5,389 nt of DNA from Clostridiales bacterium (GTDB lineage: Bacteria; Bacillota; Clostridia; Monoglobales; Firm-18). The stretch is taken from positions 1 through 5,389 of the forward strand of contig JAIRSR010000190.1 in assembly GCA_031255355.1 (NCBI GenBank), read 5' to 3'. Each line of letters starts with the position of its first letter. Within the stretch, counting starts at the first letter, position 1. Both the position numbers and the translations under genes were made by a program. Under the pieces are notes generated by a model, which searched no databases, was not told the origin of the DNA, and worked only from the letters and a program-made list of their open reading frames with translations. Of this stretch, positions 1 through 4,273 are shown piece by piece.

Positions 1-349
1 CGCGCTCTAAAAATTTGCCGCGCCCTAAGTCGTACCGCGTCTTACCCTCCCCGACGCGGAGTGCCTCCTCCACTTTGATTTGTGTCGCGATCCCCGCGTG
101 ATCTGTGCCGGGAAGCCACAGCACTTCCTCGCCTTTCATGCGGTGGTAGCGTATCAAAAAATCTTGGAGTGTTTCGTCGAGCGCGTGTCCCATGTGCAAC
201 TGCCCCGTGACGTTGGGCGGCGGTATGACAATGGTAAACGGCGTTTTTTTCGCGTCGGGCGACGCGCGGAATAAGCCGCGCTCCAGCCAGCCACTGTAAA
301 TTCTGTCCTCAACCCGCTTCGGGTCGTATTTGGTTTCTAAATTTTCCAA
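1..349 (-). CDS. valS: Valyl-tRNA synthetase, N-terminal part (runs off the left edge)
   Basis: Class Ia aminoacyl-tRNA synthetase that charges tRNA-Val with valine using ATP in the cytoplasm. Only the first 116 codons are in the window. The translation begins MENLETKYDPKRVEDRIYSG, the usual ValS opening. It continues through PPPNVTG (about residues 43-49) and the class I HIGH-type motif HMGH (52-55) of the Rossmann catalytic domain, then LPGTDHAGIATQ (about 79-90). The KMSKS motif, editing domain and anticodon-binding domain lie outside. No ATG is available in this frame: the first in-frame stop upstream is reached with only TTG or rarer codons between. The TTG at 347-349 has a GGGAG ribosome site 9 nt upstream and gives the family's expected N-terminus. 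The gene is transcribed leftward, divergent from rpmG, with the IS between them. Family identification is secure; the start is well supported but unproven. Confidence 0.96.
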   Translation of the reverse strand, partial: MENLETKYDPKRVEDRIYSGWLERGLFRASPDAKKTPFTIVIPPPNVTGQLHMGHALDETLQDFLIRYHRMKGEEVLWLPGTDHAGIATQIKVEEALRVGEGKTRYDLGRGKFLER

Positions 350-358
350 TCGTATCCA

Positions 359-363
359 CTCCC
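359..363 (-). promoter_or_regulatory. Ribosome binding site selecting the TTG start of valS
   Basis: On the minus strand the sequence GGGAG lies 9 nt before the TTG at 347-349. It is the only Shine-Dalgarno-like stretch near the conserved N-terminus, and it supports TTG as the start codon. Confidence 0.7.
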
Positions 364-407
364 GTATGGCGGCTTGGCTTTGTGCCGTCCAAAATCATTT
401 TGAGTAG

Positions 408-575
408 CCGCGAAACCCCATGCTTGCGCGGTTCGCACAACCTGTCGATGCGCCTAATTACCCGCGTCCGTCCGCGCGAAAACCCCACGCTTGCGCGTTT
501 CGCATAACCTGTTGGTACGCCTCGTTATCCGCGTCCGTCCGCGCGAACACCCACGCTTGCGCGTTTCACATAACT
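408..575. repeat. Tandem repeat, unit ~64-67 bp, about 2.6 copies
   Basis: Three head-to-tail copies: 408-471 (64 bp), 472-538 (67 bp) and a partial third at 539-575. Each begins CCGCG(CG)AA and passes through GCTTGCGCG; full copies end in CCGCGTCCGT. The GCTTGCGCG cores start at 422, 489 and 555, a spacing of 67 and 66. Copies two and three contain ACGCTTGCGCGT, which on the valS RNA strand folds as a 4-bp ACGC/GCGT stem closed by a GCAA (GNRA) tetraloop; copy one has a mismatch there. On the minus strand part of the unit reads in frame as NAQAW...ARTDADNEAYQQVMRNAQAW, but stops and the unequal unit lengths break the frame, so I do not call it a gene. Confidence 0.85.
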
Positions 576-599
576 ACCCTTTAGAAAAAATCCCGGCAT
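525..599 (-). CDS. Possible 24-codon leader peptide in the valS leader
   Basis: A short reading frame starts at ATG 597-599 on the minus strand. The purine-rich AGGAAAGGG at 609-617 lies 9 nt before it, a good ribosome-site distance. It encodes MPGFFLKGSYVKRASVGV and then RADGRG before TAA. Three of 24 codons are valine. Its second half lies in the tandem repeat. It matches no family I recognise. A regulatory leader peptide for valS is possible in principle, but no attenuator follows, so a chance reading frame is at least as likely. Confidence 0.2.
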   Translation of the reverse strand: MPGFFLKGSYVKRASVGVRADGRG

Positions 600-673
600 A
601 CAACGGCGCCCTTTCCTAAAAACATAAGCCAACGAAAAAGAAAACCGCCGCTCCCGCGTTGCCGAATAGGTCT

Positions 674-702
674 ATTATATTAAAACCAATTGAAAAAGTC
701 AA
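674..702 (-). promoter_or_regulatory. Promoter for valS (TTGACT - 17 bp - TATAAT)
   Basis: On the minus strand a -35 box TTGACT (697-702) and a perfect -10 box TATAAT (674-679) are separated by 17 bp, an almost ideal housekeeping-sigma promoter. Transcription would start near 667 and run left into valS. The -35 box ends 17 bp from the left end of the IS. Confidence 0.85.
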
Positions 703-719
703 TACCGAAGTGTTTGAAG

Positions 720-744
720 CCACGGCGATTTAATTTGTAACAAA
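720..744 (+). repeat. Left terminal inverted repeat of the IS
   Basis: A 25-bp sequence beginning CCACGGCGATTTAATTTG is the exact reverse complement of 1956-1980. Base 719 and its counterpart 1981 no longer match, which marks the outer boundary. Its inner part contains the predicted -35 box of the transposase promoter. Confidence 0.95.
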
Positions 745-763
745 TGAGGAAAAGTGGTAAAAT
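735..763 (+). promoter_or_regulatory. Predicted transposase promoter (TTGTAA - 17 bp - TAAAAT)
   Basis: A -35-like TTGTAA at 735-740 lies in the left inverted repeat, and a -10-like TAAAAT at 758-763 follows with a 17-bp spacer. Transcription would start near 770, about 12 nt before the transposase ATG. Both boxes deviate from consensus, so this is moderate evidence. Confidence 0.5.
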
Positions 764-781
764 ACCCATGGGTGATAGAGA

Positions 782-1970
782 ATGGATATAATAGCAGAAA
801 TCCGCAAAGCGGGAGAAAACACGGAATACCGGGGATATTACTACCGATTATCGCACGTCATCGAAATACTGATACTTGGTTTGCTGAGCCGGCAGCAAAC
901 GCTCAAAGACATACATATATGGGCGACATCGCCATGGGTTAGCGAGATGCTCCGCGACAACTTCGGCATACAAAAAATCCCATGCTACTCGCATTTGACC
1001 AACCTCGTGGGGCTTTTGGACGCAGACGAGCTAAACAACATTTTCATGGAGTTCTTTCAGAAATTAGTGCAAACCGTTTCCGGCAAAACGGTGTCAATCG
1101 ACGGAAAAACCGTCTGTTCCACCGCGAACATGGCGGACTACACATCTCCGTTGCACATAGCAAGCGCGTTCGTCGCGGAAAATGGAATCACAATCGGACA
1201 GCTCGCGACCGAGGCGAAAAGCAACGAAATCCCGGCGGTTCAACAGCTTATCCGCCTTCTGAACATCAAAGGAGCACTCGTTGTCACGGACGCGCTGAAT
1301 TGTCAAAAAGAGACTGCCAAAGCGATTTTAGAGGGCGGCGGAGACTATTTGTTAGCGATCAAAAAGAACCAGCCGAATTTGCACGAGGATATTGCCGAAG
1401 TTATTGATTTCAAGAGGAACGACGCGGTTGAGCGTCGCGAGCAGCCGCTTGATCGGAATTTTCGCTTCGCGAAAACGGGCTACGCCCGCCCTTGTTCGTC
1501 GGGTTCACTGAAAGTTTTCGCAATTTGACCAAGGACACGGTCGGGTTGAAAGGCGAATCGCTTATGTGACGCATGACGTTGCGTGGCTCATAGAACGTGA
1601 AAACCGGCCGAAATTAAAATCAATTGGCGCGGTAATCAACGGCGGCGAAACGAGGTTTTACATCAGCAGCCGCAACCTTTCGGCGGAGCAACTGCTTACC
1701 GGGTCCCGGTTGGAGTGGTCGGTCGAAAGTATGCACTATCAGCTTGATGTGGTTTTTGACGAGGACAGAACTACGCTGCACAATGAGAACTCTCAAAAAA
1801 CGATGAACATTCTTCGTAAAACTGCGCTAAACATTGTTAGAACCTATCGCGACCGTTTCGCTCCTAAGCTCAACATGACCGTCGTCATGCGCAAAGCTTC
1901 CTTTGACCCCGACTTCCTTGTTCGGCTTTTGCAACTCTTTGCGCAAACTTCTCCTTTTGTTACAAATTAA
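782..1970 (+). pseudogene. ISAs1-family DDE transposase, frameshifted
   Basis: Encodes the enzyme that would cut and join the IS ends. The first part (782-1528, 248 codons in its frame) opens MDIIAEIRKAGENTEYRGYY and carries catalytic Asp candidates D107 in SIDGKT and D170 in VVTDALNC, followed by GGDYLLAIKKNQ (186-196). The second part, shifted by +1, is open from 1512 and reads FSQFDQGHGRVERRIAYVTHDVAWL. It then reads YISSRNLSAEQ and WSVESMHYQLDVVFDED, containing the expected catalytic Glu, to a TAA at 1968-1970. Together they cover a full-length transposase of about 370 residues. The break coincides with a palindromic stretch (1457-1514): removing those 58 bp restores one frame with the junction LDRFSQFDQGHG. 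An in-frame TAG at 776-778 rules out an earlier start. There is no good ribosome site at 782. Confidence 0.9.
1457..1514 (+). repeat. Short palindromic insertion (two hairpins) inside the transposase gene
   Basis: The segment has two adjacent perfect hairpins. The first is TTTTCGC / GCGAAAA with a 3-base loop (1459-1475); the second is CGGGC / GCCCG with loop TAC (about 1477-1489). TTTTCGC recurs at 1515-1521, so it lies at both borders. The peptide encoded here does not fit the transposase family, and deleting 58 bp rejoins conserved sequence in frame. This suggests a small repetitive element inserted into the gene. The exact boundaries are inferred. Confidence 0.55.
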
Positions 1971-1980
1971 ATCGCCGTGG
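1956..1980 (-). repeat. Right terminal inverted repeat of the IS
   Basis: Exact reverse complement of 720-744 over 25 bp, ending in ATCGCCGTGG at 1971-1980. It includes the last codons and stop of the transposase. Confidence 0.95.
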
Positions 1981-1997
1981 AAAAATGAAAAAAAACG

Positions 1998-2026
1998 TTG
2001 ACATTGGCGCGAACTTGTGATATATT
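1998..2026 (+). promoter_or_regulatory. Promoter for rpmG-secE-nusG (TTGACA - 17 bp - TATATT)
   Basis: A perfect -35 box TTGACA (1998-2003) and a -10 box TATATT (2021-2026) are 17 bp apart, with a TG one base before the -10 (extended -10). The stretch just upstream (1981-1995) is A-rich and could act as an UP element. A partial inverted repeat GTGA...TCAC (2017-2020 / 2032-2035) surrounds the -10. Transcription would start near 2033. The -35 begins 17 bp from the right IS end. Confidence 0.85.
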
Positions 2027-2033
2027 ATAATTC

Positions 2034-2179
2034 ACTCCGTAAAAGGTGTTTTTTTGATTGCGGAAAATTATCGGAAACAAAACCGTTAAGCGGCTGTTTT
2101 GGCGAGGGCTATCCGCCGTGCGGCACGGACGTCTGCGGGATGTTCGGTTCGCGGCAATTTATTTTGGAGGGTACAAAGC
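2034..2179 (+). other. Structured 5' leader of rpmG
   Basis: About 146 nt of untranslated leader precede rpmG. It contains a stem-loop at 2111-2141: ATCCGC pairs with GCGGGAT (one bulged G), enclosing CGTG / CACG with a CGG loop. No T-run follows, so it is not a terminator. No tRNA or known leader motif was recognised. Confidence 0.45.
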
Positions 2180-2329
2180 ATGAGAGTAAAAATTACATTG
2201 GCTTGCACAGAATGTAAGCAGAGAAATTACGACACGATGAAAAACAAGAAAAACGATCCGGATCGTCTGGAAATGAACAAGTATTGCAGGTTCTGCAAAA
2301 AGCACACGTCTCACAAGGAAACGAAATAG
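2180..2329 (+). CDS. rpmG: 50S ribosomal protein L33 (zinc-ribbon, C+ form)
   Basis: Small component of the large ribosomal subunit near the E site. The product is 49 residues, the usual length for L33, beginning MRVKITLACTECKQRNYDT and ending KKHTSHKETK. Two CxxC pairs (C9/C12 and C36/C39) form the zinc-binding knuckles, marking the zinc-containing C+ paralogue rather than the zinc-free form induced on zinc limitation in some Bacillota. The ATG at 2180 has GGAGG 9 nt upstream. An in-frame upstream start at 2099 would add 27 non-conserved residues and is not supported. It is the first gene of the cluster and is followed by secE after 102 nt, a conserved arrangement in Bacillota. In many genomes a tRNA-Trp gene sits in this gap; none is seen here. 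Confidence 0.96.
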   Translation: MRVKITLACTECKQRNYDTMKNKKNDPDRLEMNKYCRFCKKHTSHKETK

Positions 2330-2371
2330 CGCGGCACAGCGCGGCGGGCGGCATATTCCGCGTCGCGTTAA

Positions 2372-2408
2372 AACGGTATAGCGAAGCCGCTTTGCGGTTT
2401 CCGCCGTT
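2372..2408 (+). other. Stem-loop between rpmG and secE
   Basis: GCGAAGCCGC (2381-2390) pairs with GCGGTTTCCGC (2394-2404, one bulged C) around a TTT loop. AACG (2372-2375) pairs with CGTT (2405-2408) as a lower stem. ATTATAAC follows rather than a T-run, so it is more likely an RNA processing or stability element than an efficient terminator. It ends 12 nt before the secE ribosome site. Confidence 0.5.
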
Positions 2409-2431
2409 ATTATAACAAACGGAGGTTCGTC

Positions 2432-2872
2432 ATGAGCGATAAAAAGAAAAACCCGTTTCAGGGGATAGTTACTTATTTCAAGGAGGTTCGCGCCGAATTG
2501 AAAAAGGTAGTATGGCCGACTCTCAAGCAAATTCAGAACAACACGGTTATTGTCATCATATGTCTTGTATTTGTCGGCGCAGTGATTTGGGTGCTTGACC
2601 TCGGCTTCAAAACGACGCTCGGTAAAGCGGTAGACCTTGCCGAACAGTCGCAAACAACGGAAAACGTGCCGATTCAGCCGGATTTGGGCGATATGGAAGG
2701 CTTGAACACGGAGGATCTTGACATGGAAGGGTTGAATCCGGAGGATCTTGATTCTATGGAGCTTGATCCGGCAAATATTGAATCCACAGATATTGATTCG
2801 CCGGAGATTGTCACGGAGGAAACTCCCGACAATGCCGCGGACGCTTCCGTCCCGCAAAACAATGAGCAGTAA
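2432..2872 (+). CDS. secE: Preprotein translocase subunit SecE with long acidic repetitive tail
   Basis: SecE is the small membrane subunit that clamps SecY in the SecYEG protein-export channel. Residues 1-60 are a normal bacterial SecE: a cytoplasmic amphipathic segment with the conserved FKEVRAELKKVVWPTLKQ (16-33), then one transmembrane helix at about 37-57 (NTVIVIICLVFVGAVIWVLD). Typical single-span SecE proteins end soon after, at about 60-75 residues. This one is 146 residues. The extra ~75 residues are strongly acidic and contain two near-identical decapeptides, MEGLNTEDLD (88-97) and MEGLNPEDLD (98-107), followed by two degenerate ones (SMELDPANIE, STDIDSPEIV). By the usual topology the tail would lie outside the membrane. 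GGAGG at 2421-2425 lies 6 nt before the ATG. The last 11 nt overlap nusG. The SecE core is certain; the role of the tail is unknown. Confidence 0.95.
   Translation: MSDKKKNPFQGIVTYFKEVRAELKKVVWPTLKQIQNNTVIVIICLVFVGAVIWVLDLGFKTTLGKAVDLAEQSQTTENVPIQPDLGDMEGLNTEDLDMEGLNPEDLDSMELDPANIESTDIDSPEIVTEETPDNAADASVPQNNEQ
2691..2750 (+). repeat. Two 30-bp tandem repeats inside secE
   Basis: 2691-2720 and 2721-2750 are identical at 26 of 30 positions and encode the two MEGLN(T/P)EDLD decapeptides. Each unit contains CGGAGGATCTTGA, so each carries a Shine-Dalgarno-like GGAGG (2711-2715 and 2741-2745). The first of these is 7 nt upstream of an in-frame ATG at 2723. Confidence 0.9.
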
Positions 2873-3383
2873 AGCGAAATGGTATGTAGTGCATACCTAT
2901 TCCGGCTATGAAAACAAGGTTAAGGTTAATTTGGAAAAAACCATCGAAAACAGGGGAATGCAGGATGCCATATTGGATATTCAGGTGCCGCTTGAAGAGG
3001 TTATCGAAATCAAGGACGACAAAAAACGCAGTGTCATGCGCAAAAAGTTCCCGGGCTACGTGATCATCAAAATGATTATGTCTGATGAAACCTGGTATGT
3101 CGTCAGAAATACCCGCGGCGTTACAGGGTTTGTCGGTCCCGCGTCCAAGCCTGTTCCGTTGACGGAGGACGAAATCGAGAACATGGGCATAGAGCATCAA
3201 ACGATTGTCCTGCGTTACGAGGTCGGCGACAGCGTGAGGATTACCCACGGTCCGCTGGAAAATTTTGTCGGTATCGTTGATGAAATCAATATGGAAAAGA
3301 AAAAAATCAGGGTGGTTGTGTCCATGTTCGAGCGCGAAACCCCGGTGGAACTTGAGTTCAATCAAGTGGAGGTAATCGTTTGA
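2862..3383 (+). CDS. nusG: Transcription termination/antitermination factor NusG
   Basis: General elongation factor that binds RNA polymerase through its NGN domain and modulates pausing, termination and transcription-translation coupling. The product is 173 residues, the normal length. The NGN domain occupies about residues 5-105 (KWYVVHTYSGYENKVKVNL, then KKFPGYVIIKMIMSDETWYV and VRNTRGVTGFVG). The C-terminal KOW domain covers about 120-173 (GDSVRITHGPLENFVGIVDE, then FERETPVELEFNQVE). The ATG at 2862 is chosen because MSSKAKWYVVHTYSG is the family N-terminus. It overlaps the secE stop by 11 nt and has no Shine-Dalgarno sequence in the preceding 20 nt, so translation is probably coupled to termination of secE. 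It is followed by an unusually long gap before rplK. Confidence 0.97.
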   Translation: MSSKAKWYVVHTYSGYENKVKVNLEKTIENRGMQDAILDIQVPLEEVIEIKDDKKRSVMRKKFPGYVIIKMIMSDETWYVVRNTRGVTGFVGPASKPVPLTEDEIENMGIEHQTIVLRYEVGDSVRITHGPLENFVGIVDEINMEKKKIRVVVSMFERETPVELEFNQVEVIV

Positions 3384-3466
3384 CGCGAACGCCGAACATA
3401 CCCGCTTGAAACGCGTGTTTTCGCGGTAAAGCCCCGGCGAACAACGAATCAAGAGATCATATAATT

Positions 3467-3483
3467 CCGTTTTAACGGTTTTT
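3467..3483 (+). terminator. Weak intrinsic terminator candidate after nusG
   Basis: CCGTT (3467-3471) can pair with AACGG (3474-3478), directly followed by five T residues. The stem is only 4-5 bp with a minimal loop, so at most it would be a leaky terminator between nusG and rplK. Confidence 0.25.
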
Positions 3484-3532
3484 ATAGCAGGCGGCAAATC
3501 GTTTTCGGTTGCCGCGCACCCACAGGATACCA

Positions 3533-3622
3533 TCCGTTTCACTCCGCGTTGCGGGGGAAGCGGAGGAGGTCTTCGCGGAGAAATTCGCGGGGCGCAGTCC
3601 GTTTCAATCTCGCGTTGCGGGA
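3533..3622 (+). repeat. Direct duplication carrying a conserved small hairpin
   Basis: TCCGTTTCACTC-CGCGTTGCGG (3533-3554) recurs as a closely similar copy at 3598-3620, about 65 bp apart. Each copy folds as a 6-bp stem around GTT: CTCCGC/GCGGGG (3542-3547 / 3551-3556) and TCTCGC/GCGGGA (3608-3613 / 3617-3622). Stem positions that differ keep pairing (C-G to T-A, T-G to C-G, C-G to T-G), which suggests that the RNA structure matters. Confidence 0.6.
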
Positions 3623-3627
3623 TTACG

Positions 3628-3661
3628 GTGGGAGGGAGGCATACGCTCCCGTTCGTACCAC
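3628..3661 (+). promoter_or_regulatory. Putative ribosomal protein L1 binding site in the rplK leader
   Basis: The stem-loop consists of an outer stem GTGG (3628-3631) / CCAC (3658-3661), an asymmetric internal loop GA versus GTTCGTA, and an upper stem GGGAG (3634-3638) / CTCCC (3646-3650) with loop GCATACG. The same architecture recurs just before rplA (4274-4302). It resembles the L1-binding part of 23S rRNA, where GUGGGAG on one side faces CUUGA...CCAC on the other. L1 is known to repress the L11-L1 operon in E. coli by binding such an mRNA mimic. The site ends 38 nt before the rplK ribosome site. Assignment is by resemblance, not by search. Confidence 0.65.
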
Positions 3662-3714
3662 AAAAATACCGTTTGCCGTTCGCGGCTTGGTATCAAGTTA
3701 GGAGGTGTACTATC

Positions 3715-4140
3715 ATGGCTCAAAAAATAACAGGCTATATCAAACTGCAAATCGAGGCGGGCAAAGCCACTCCCGCGCCGCCTGTCGGACCCGCGCTTGG
3801 TCAGCACGGCGTCAATATCATGGATTTTTGCAAGCAGTTTAACGAAAAAACAGCCAAAGATGCGGGGCTTGTAATCCCTGTGGTGATCACGGTTTACGCC
3901 GATAGGTCTTTTTCGTTCATCACCAAAACGCCGCCGGCGGCAGTTCTGATTAAAAAGGCGTGTAAAATCGAGAGCGGAAGCGGCGTTCCCAACAAGACGA
4001 AAGTTGCGGCGTTAAGCCAAGCGGATTTACGCGCTATCGCGGAGCAAAAAATGCCGGATCTAAACGCCGCGTCGGTTGAGGCGGCAATGGCAATGATTGC
4101 CGGGACAGCAAGAAGTATGGGCGTGACGGTAGAGCAGTAA
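3715..4140 (+). CDS. rplK: 50S ribosomal protein L11
   Basis: L11 binds the GTPase-associated centre of 23S rRNA at the base of the L7/L12 stalk and takes part in factor-dependent GTP hydrolysis and the stringent response. The product is 141 residues, the usual bacterial length. The N-terminal domain has KLQIEAGKATPAPPVGPALG (about 10-29) followed by QHGVNIMDFCKQFN, including the proline-rich switch. The C-terminal rRNA-binding domain runs from about residue 73, with KTPPAAVLIKKAC and GSGVPNKTKVAALS and an ending GTARSMGVTVEQ. The ATG at 3715 is preceded by AGGAGGTG at 9 nt. rplA follows after 177 nt, a wider gap than usual in this operon. Confidence 0.98.
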   Translation: MAQKITGYIKLQIEAGKATPAPPVGPALGQHGVNIMDFCKQFNEKTAKDAGLVIPVVITVYADRSFSFITKTPPAAVLIKKACKIESGSGVPNKTKVAALSQADLRAIAEQKMPDLNAASVEAAMAMIAGTARSMGVTVEQ

Positions 4141-4158
4141 GCCGCCGCGTTGCCGAGT

Positions 4159-4194
4159 GTGCAAGCGGAGGGAATATTTCCTGTGCCGCAGCAC
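4159..4194 (+). other. Long stem-loop between rplK and rplA
   Basis: GTGC (4159-4162) pairs with GCAC (4191-4194), GCGG (4165-4168) with CCGC (4186-4189), and AGGGA (4169-4173) with TTCCT (4178-4182) around an ATAT loop, with small internal bulges (AA, GTG, A). GTTTTA follows, a T-run too short for a strong terminator. It could be a leaky terminator, a processing site or a stability element that adjusts rplA relative to rplK. A second long-range pairing ACAGGG/CCCTGT (4201-4206 / 4259-4264) lies downstream. Confidence 0.5.
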
Positions 4195-4273
4195 GTTTTA
4201 ACAGGGAGGATTCGCAATTGTCGTCCGTATTACGCAAGTTGCGGGGGACAGCCGCTCGCCCTGTGATATTTTC

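Larger units (their letters stand above)
350..667 (-). other. Long 5' leader of valS, repeat-filled, no recognisable T-box
   Basis: From the predicted transcription start (about 667) to the valS start is about 317 nt without a recognised gene. It holds a tandem repeat (408-575), a possible 24-codon leader peptide (525-599) and the valS ribosome site. In Bacillota valS is commonly controlled by a T-box leader. I looked for the conserved T-box AGGGTGGNACCGCG element on the minus strand and for a terminator hairpin followed by a T-run just before valS, and found neither. The only T-run in the leader (near 585-590) follows no convincing stem. Control of valS here, if any, would be by another mechanism. 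Confidence 0.6.
720..1980 (+). mobile_element. ISAs1-family insertion sequence, 1261 bp, transposase broken
   Basis: A complete element bounded by perfect 25-bp terminal inverted repeats, with one DDE transposase gene filling the interior. Family assignment rests on the transposase motifs SIDGKTV, VVTDALNCQKE, GGDYLLAIKKNQ and GHGRVERR, which are typical of ISAs1 (H-repeat-like) transposases. The transposase stop codon lies inside the right repeat, so the repeat encodes the last residues FVTN. The flanks (710-719 and 1981-1990) do not share a convincing 8-10 bp target duplication. The gene is frameshifted, so the copy is probably not autonomous, but its intact ends could still be moved by a related transposase. 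Confidence 0.93.
3384..3714 (+). other. 331-nt nusG-rplK intergenic / rplK leader, highly structured
   Basis: No gene is seen. Elements in order: stem-loop 3402-3426 (CCGC, TT bulge, GAAA / TTTC, GCGG); a TATAAT at 3460-3465 without a convincing -35; a short hairpin CCGTT/AACGG followed by TTTTT (3467-3483), a weak terminator candidate; stem-loop 3491-3515 (GCGGCAA / TTGCCGC); a duplicated hairpin segment (3533-3622); an alternative long pairing CTCCGCG/CGCGGAG (3542-3548 / 3574-3580); an L1-site-like stem-loop (3628-3661); and the rplK ribosome site AGGAGGTG (3700-3707). Transcription from the upstream promoter probably reads through; a separate rplK promoter could not be established. Confidence 0.6.

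Noticed and set aside
80..274. 64-codon frame on the plus strand opposite valS
   Set aside because: It lies antisense to clearly conserved ValS sequence including the HIGH-type motif.
408..575. CRISPR array in the valS leader
   Set aside because: The copies are contiguous, diverged ~66-bp tandem units without short exact repeats separated by unique spacers.
350..667. T-box riboswitch upstream of valS
   Set aside because: No AGGGTGGNACCGCG element and no terminator/antiterminator pair seen on the minus strand.
982..1407. 141-codon alternative frame inside the transposase
   Set aside because: The transposase frame carries the conserved DDE motifs over the same stretch; this frame has none.
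2017..2217. 66-codon frame overlapping the rpmG promoter and gene start
   Set aside because: It begins inside the -10 region, upstream of the predicted transcription start, and overlaps rpmG in another frame.
2099..2329. Longer rpmG with an upstream start adding 27 residues
   Set aside because: L33 proteins start at MRVKI; the GGAGG at 2166-2170 points to the ATG at 2180.
2159..2857. Long open frame (232 codons) on the minus strand opposite secE and rpmG
   Set aside because: The repetitive RI/LRI-rich translation is the antisense of the secE repeats; no family resemblance and no promoter or ribosome site.
3437..3465. Possible rplK promoter using the TATAAT at 3460-3465
   Set aside because: The -10 is perfect, but no -35-like hexamer is found 16-18 bp upstream and there is no extended -10 TG.
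2811..3542. Long open frame (243 codons) on the minus strand opposite nusG
   Set aside because: It lies antisense to the secure nusG and the end of secE, has no recognisable motif, and is a shadow of their codon bias.
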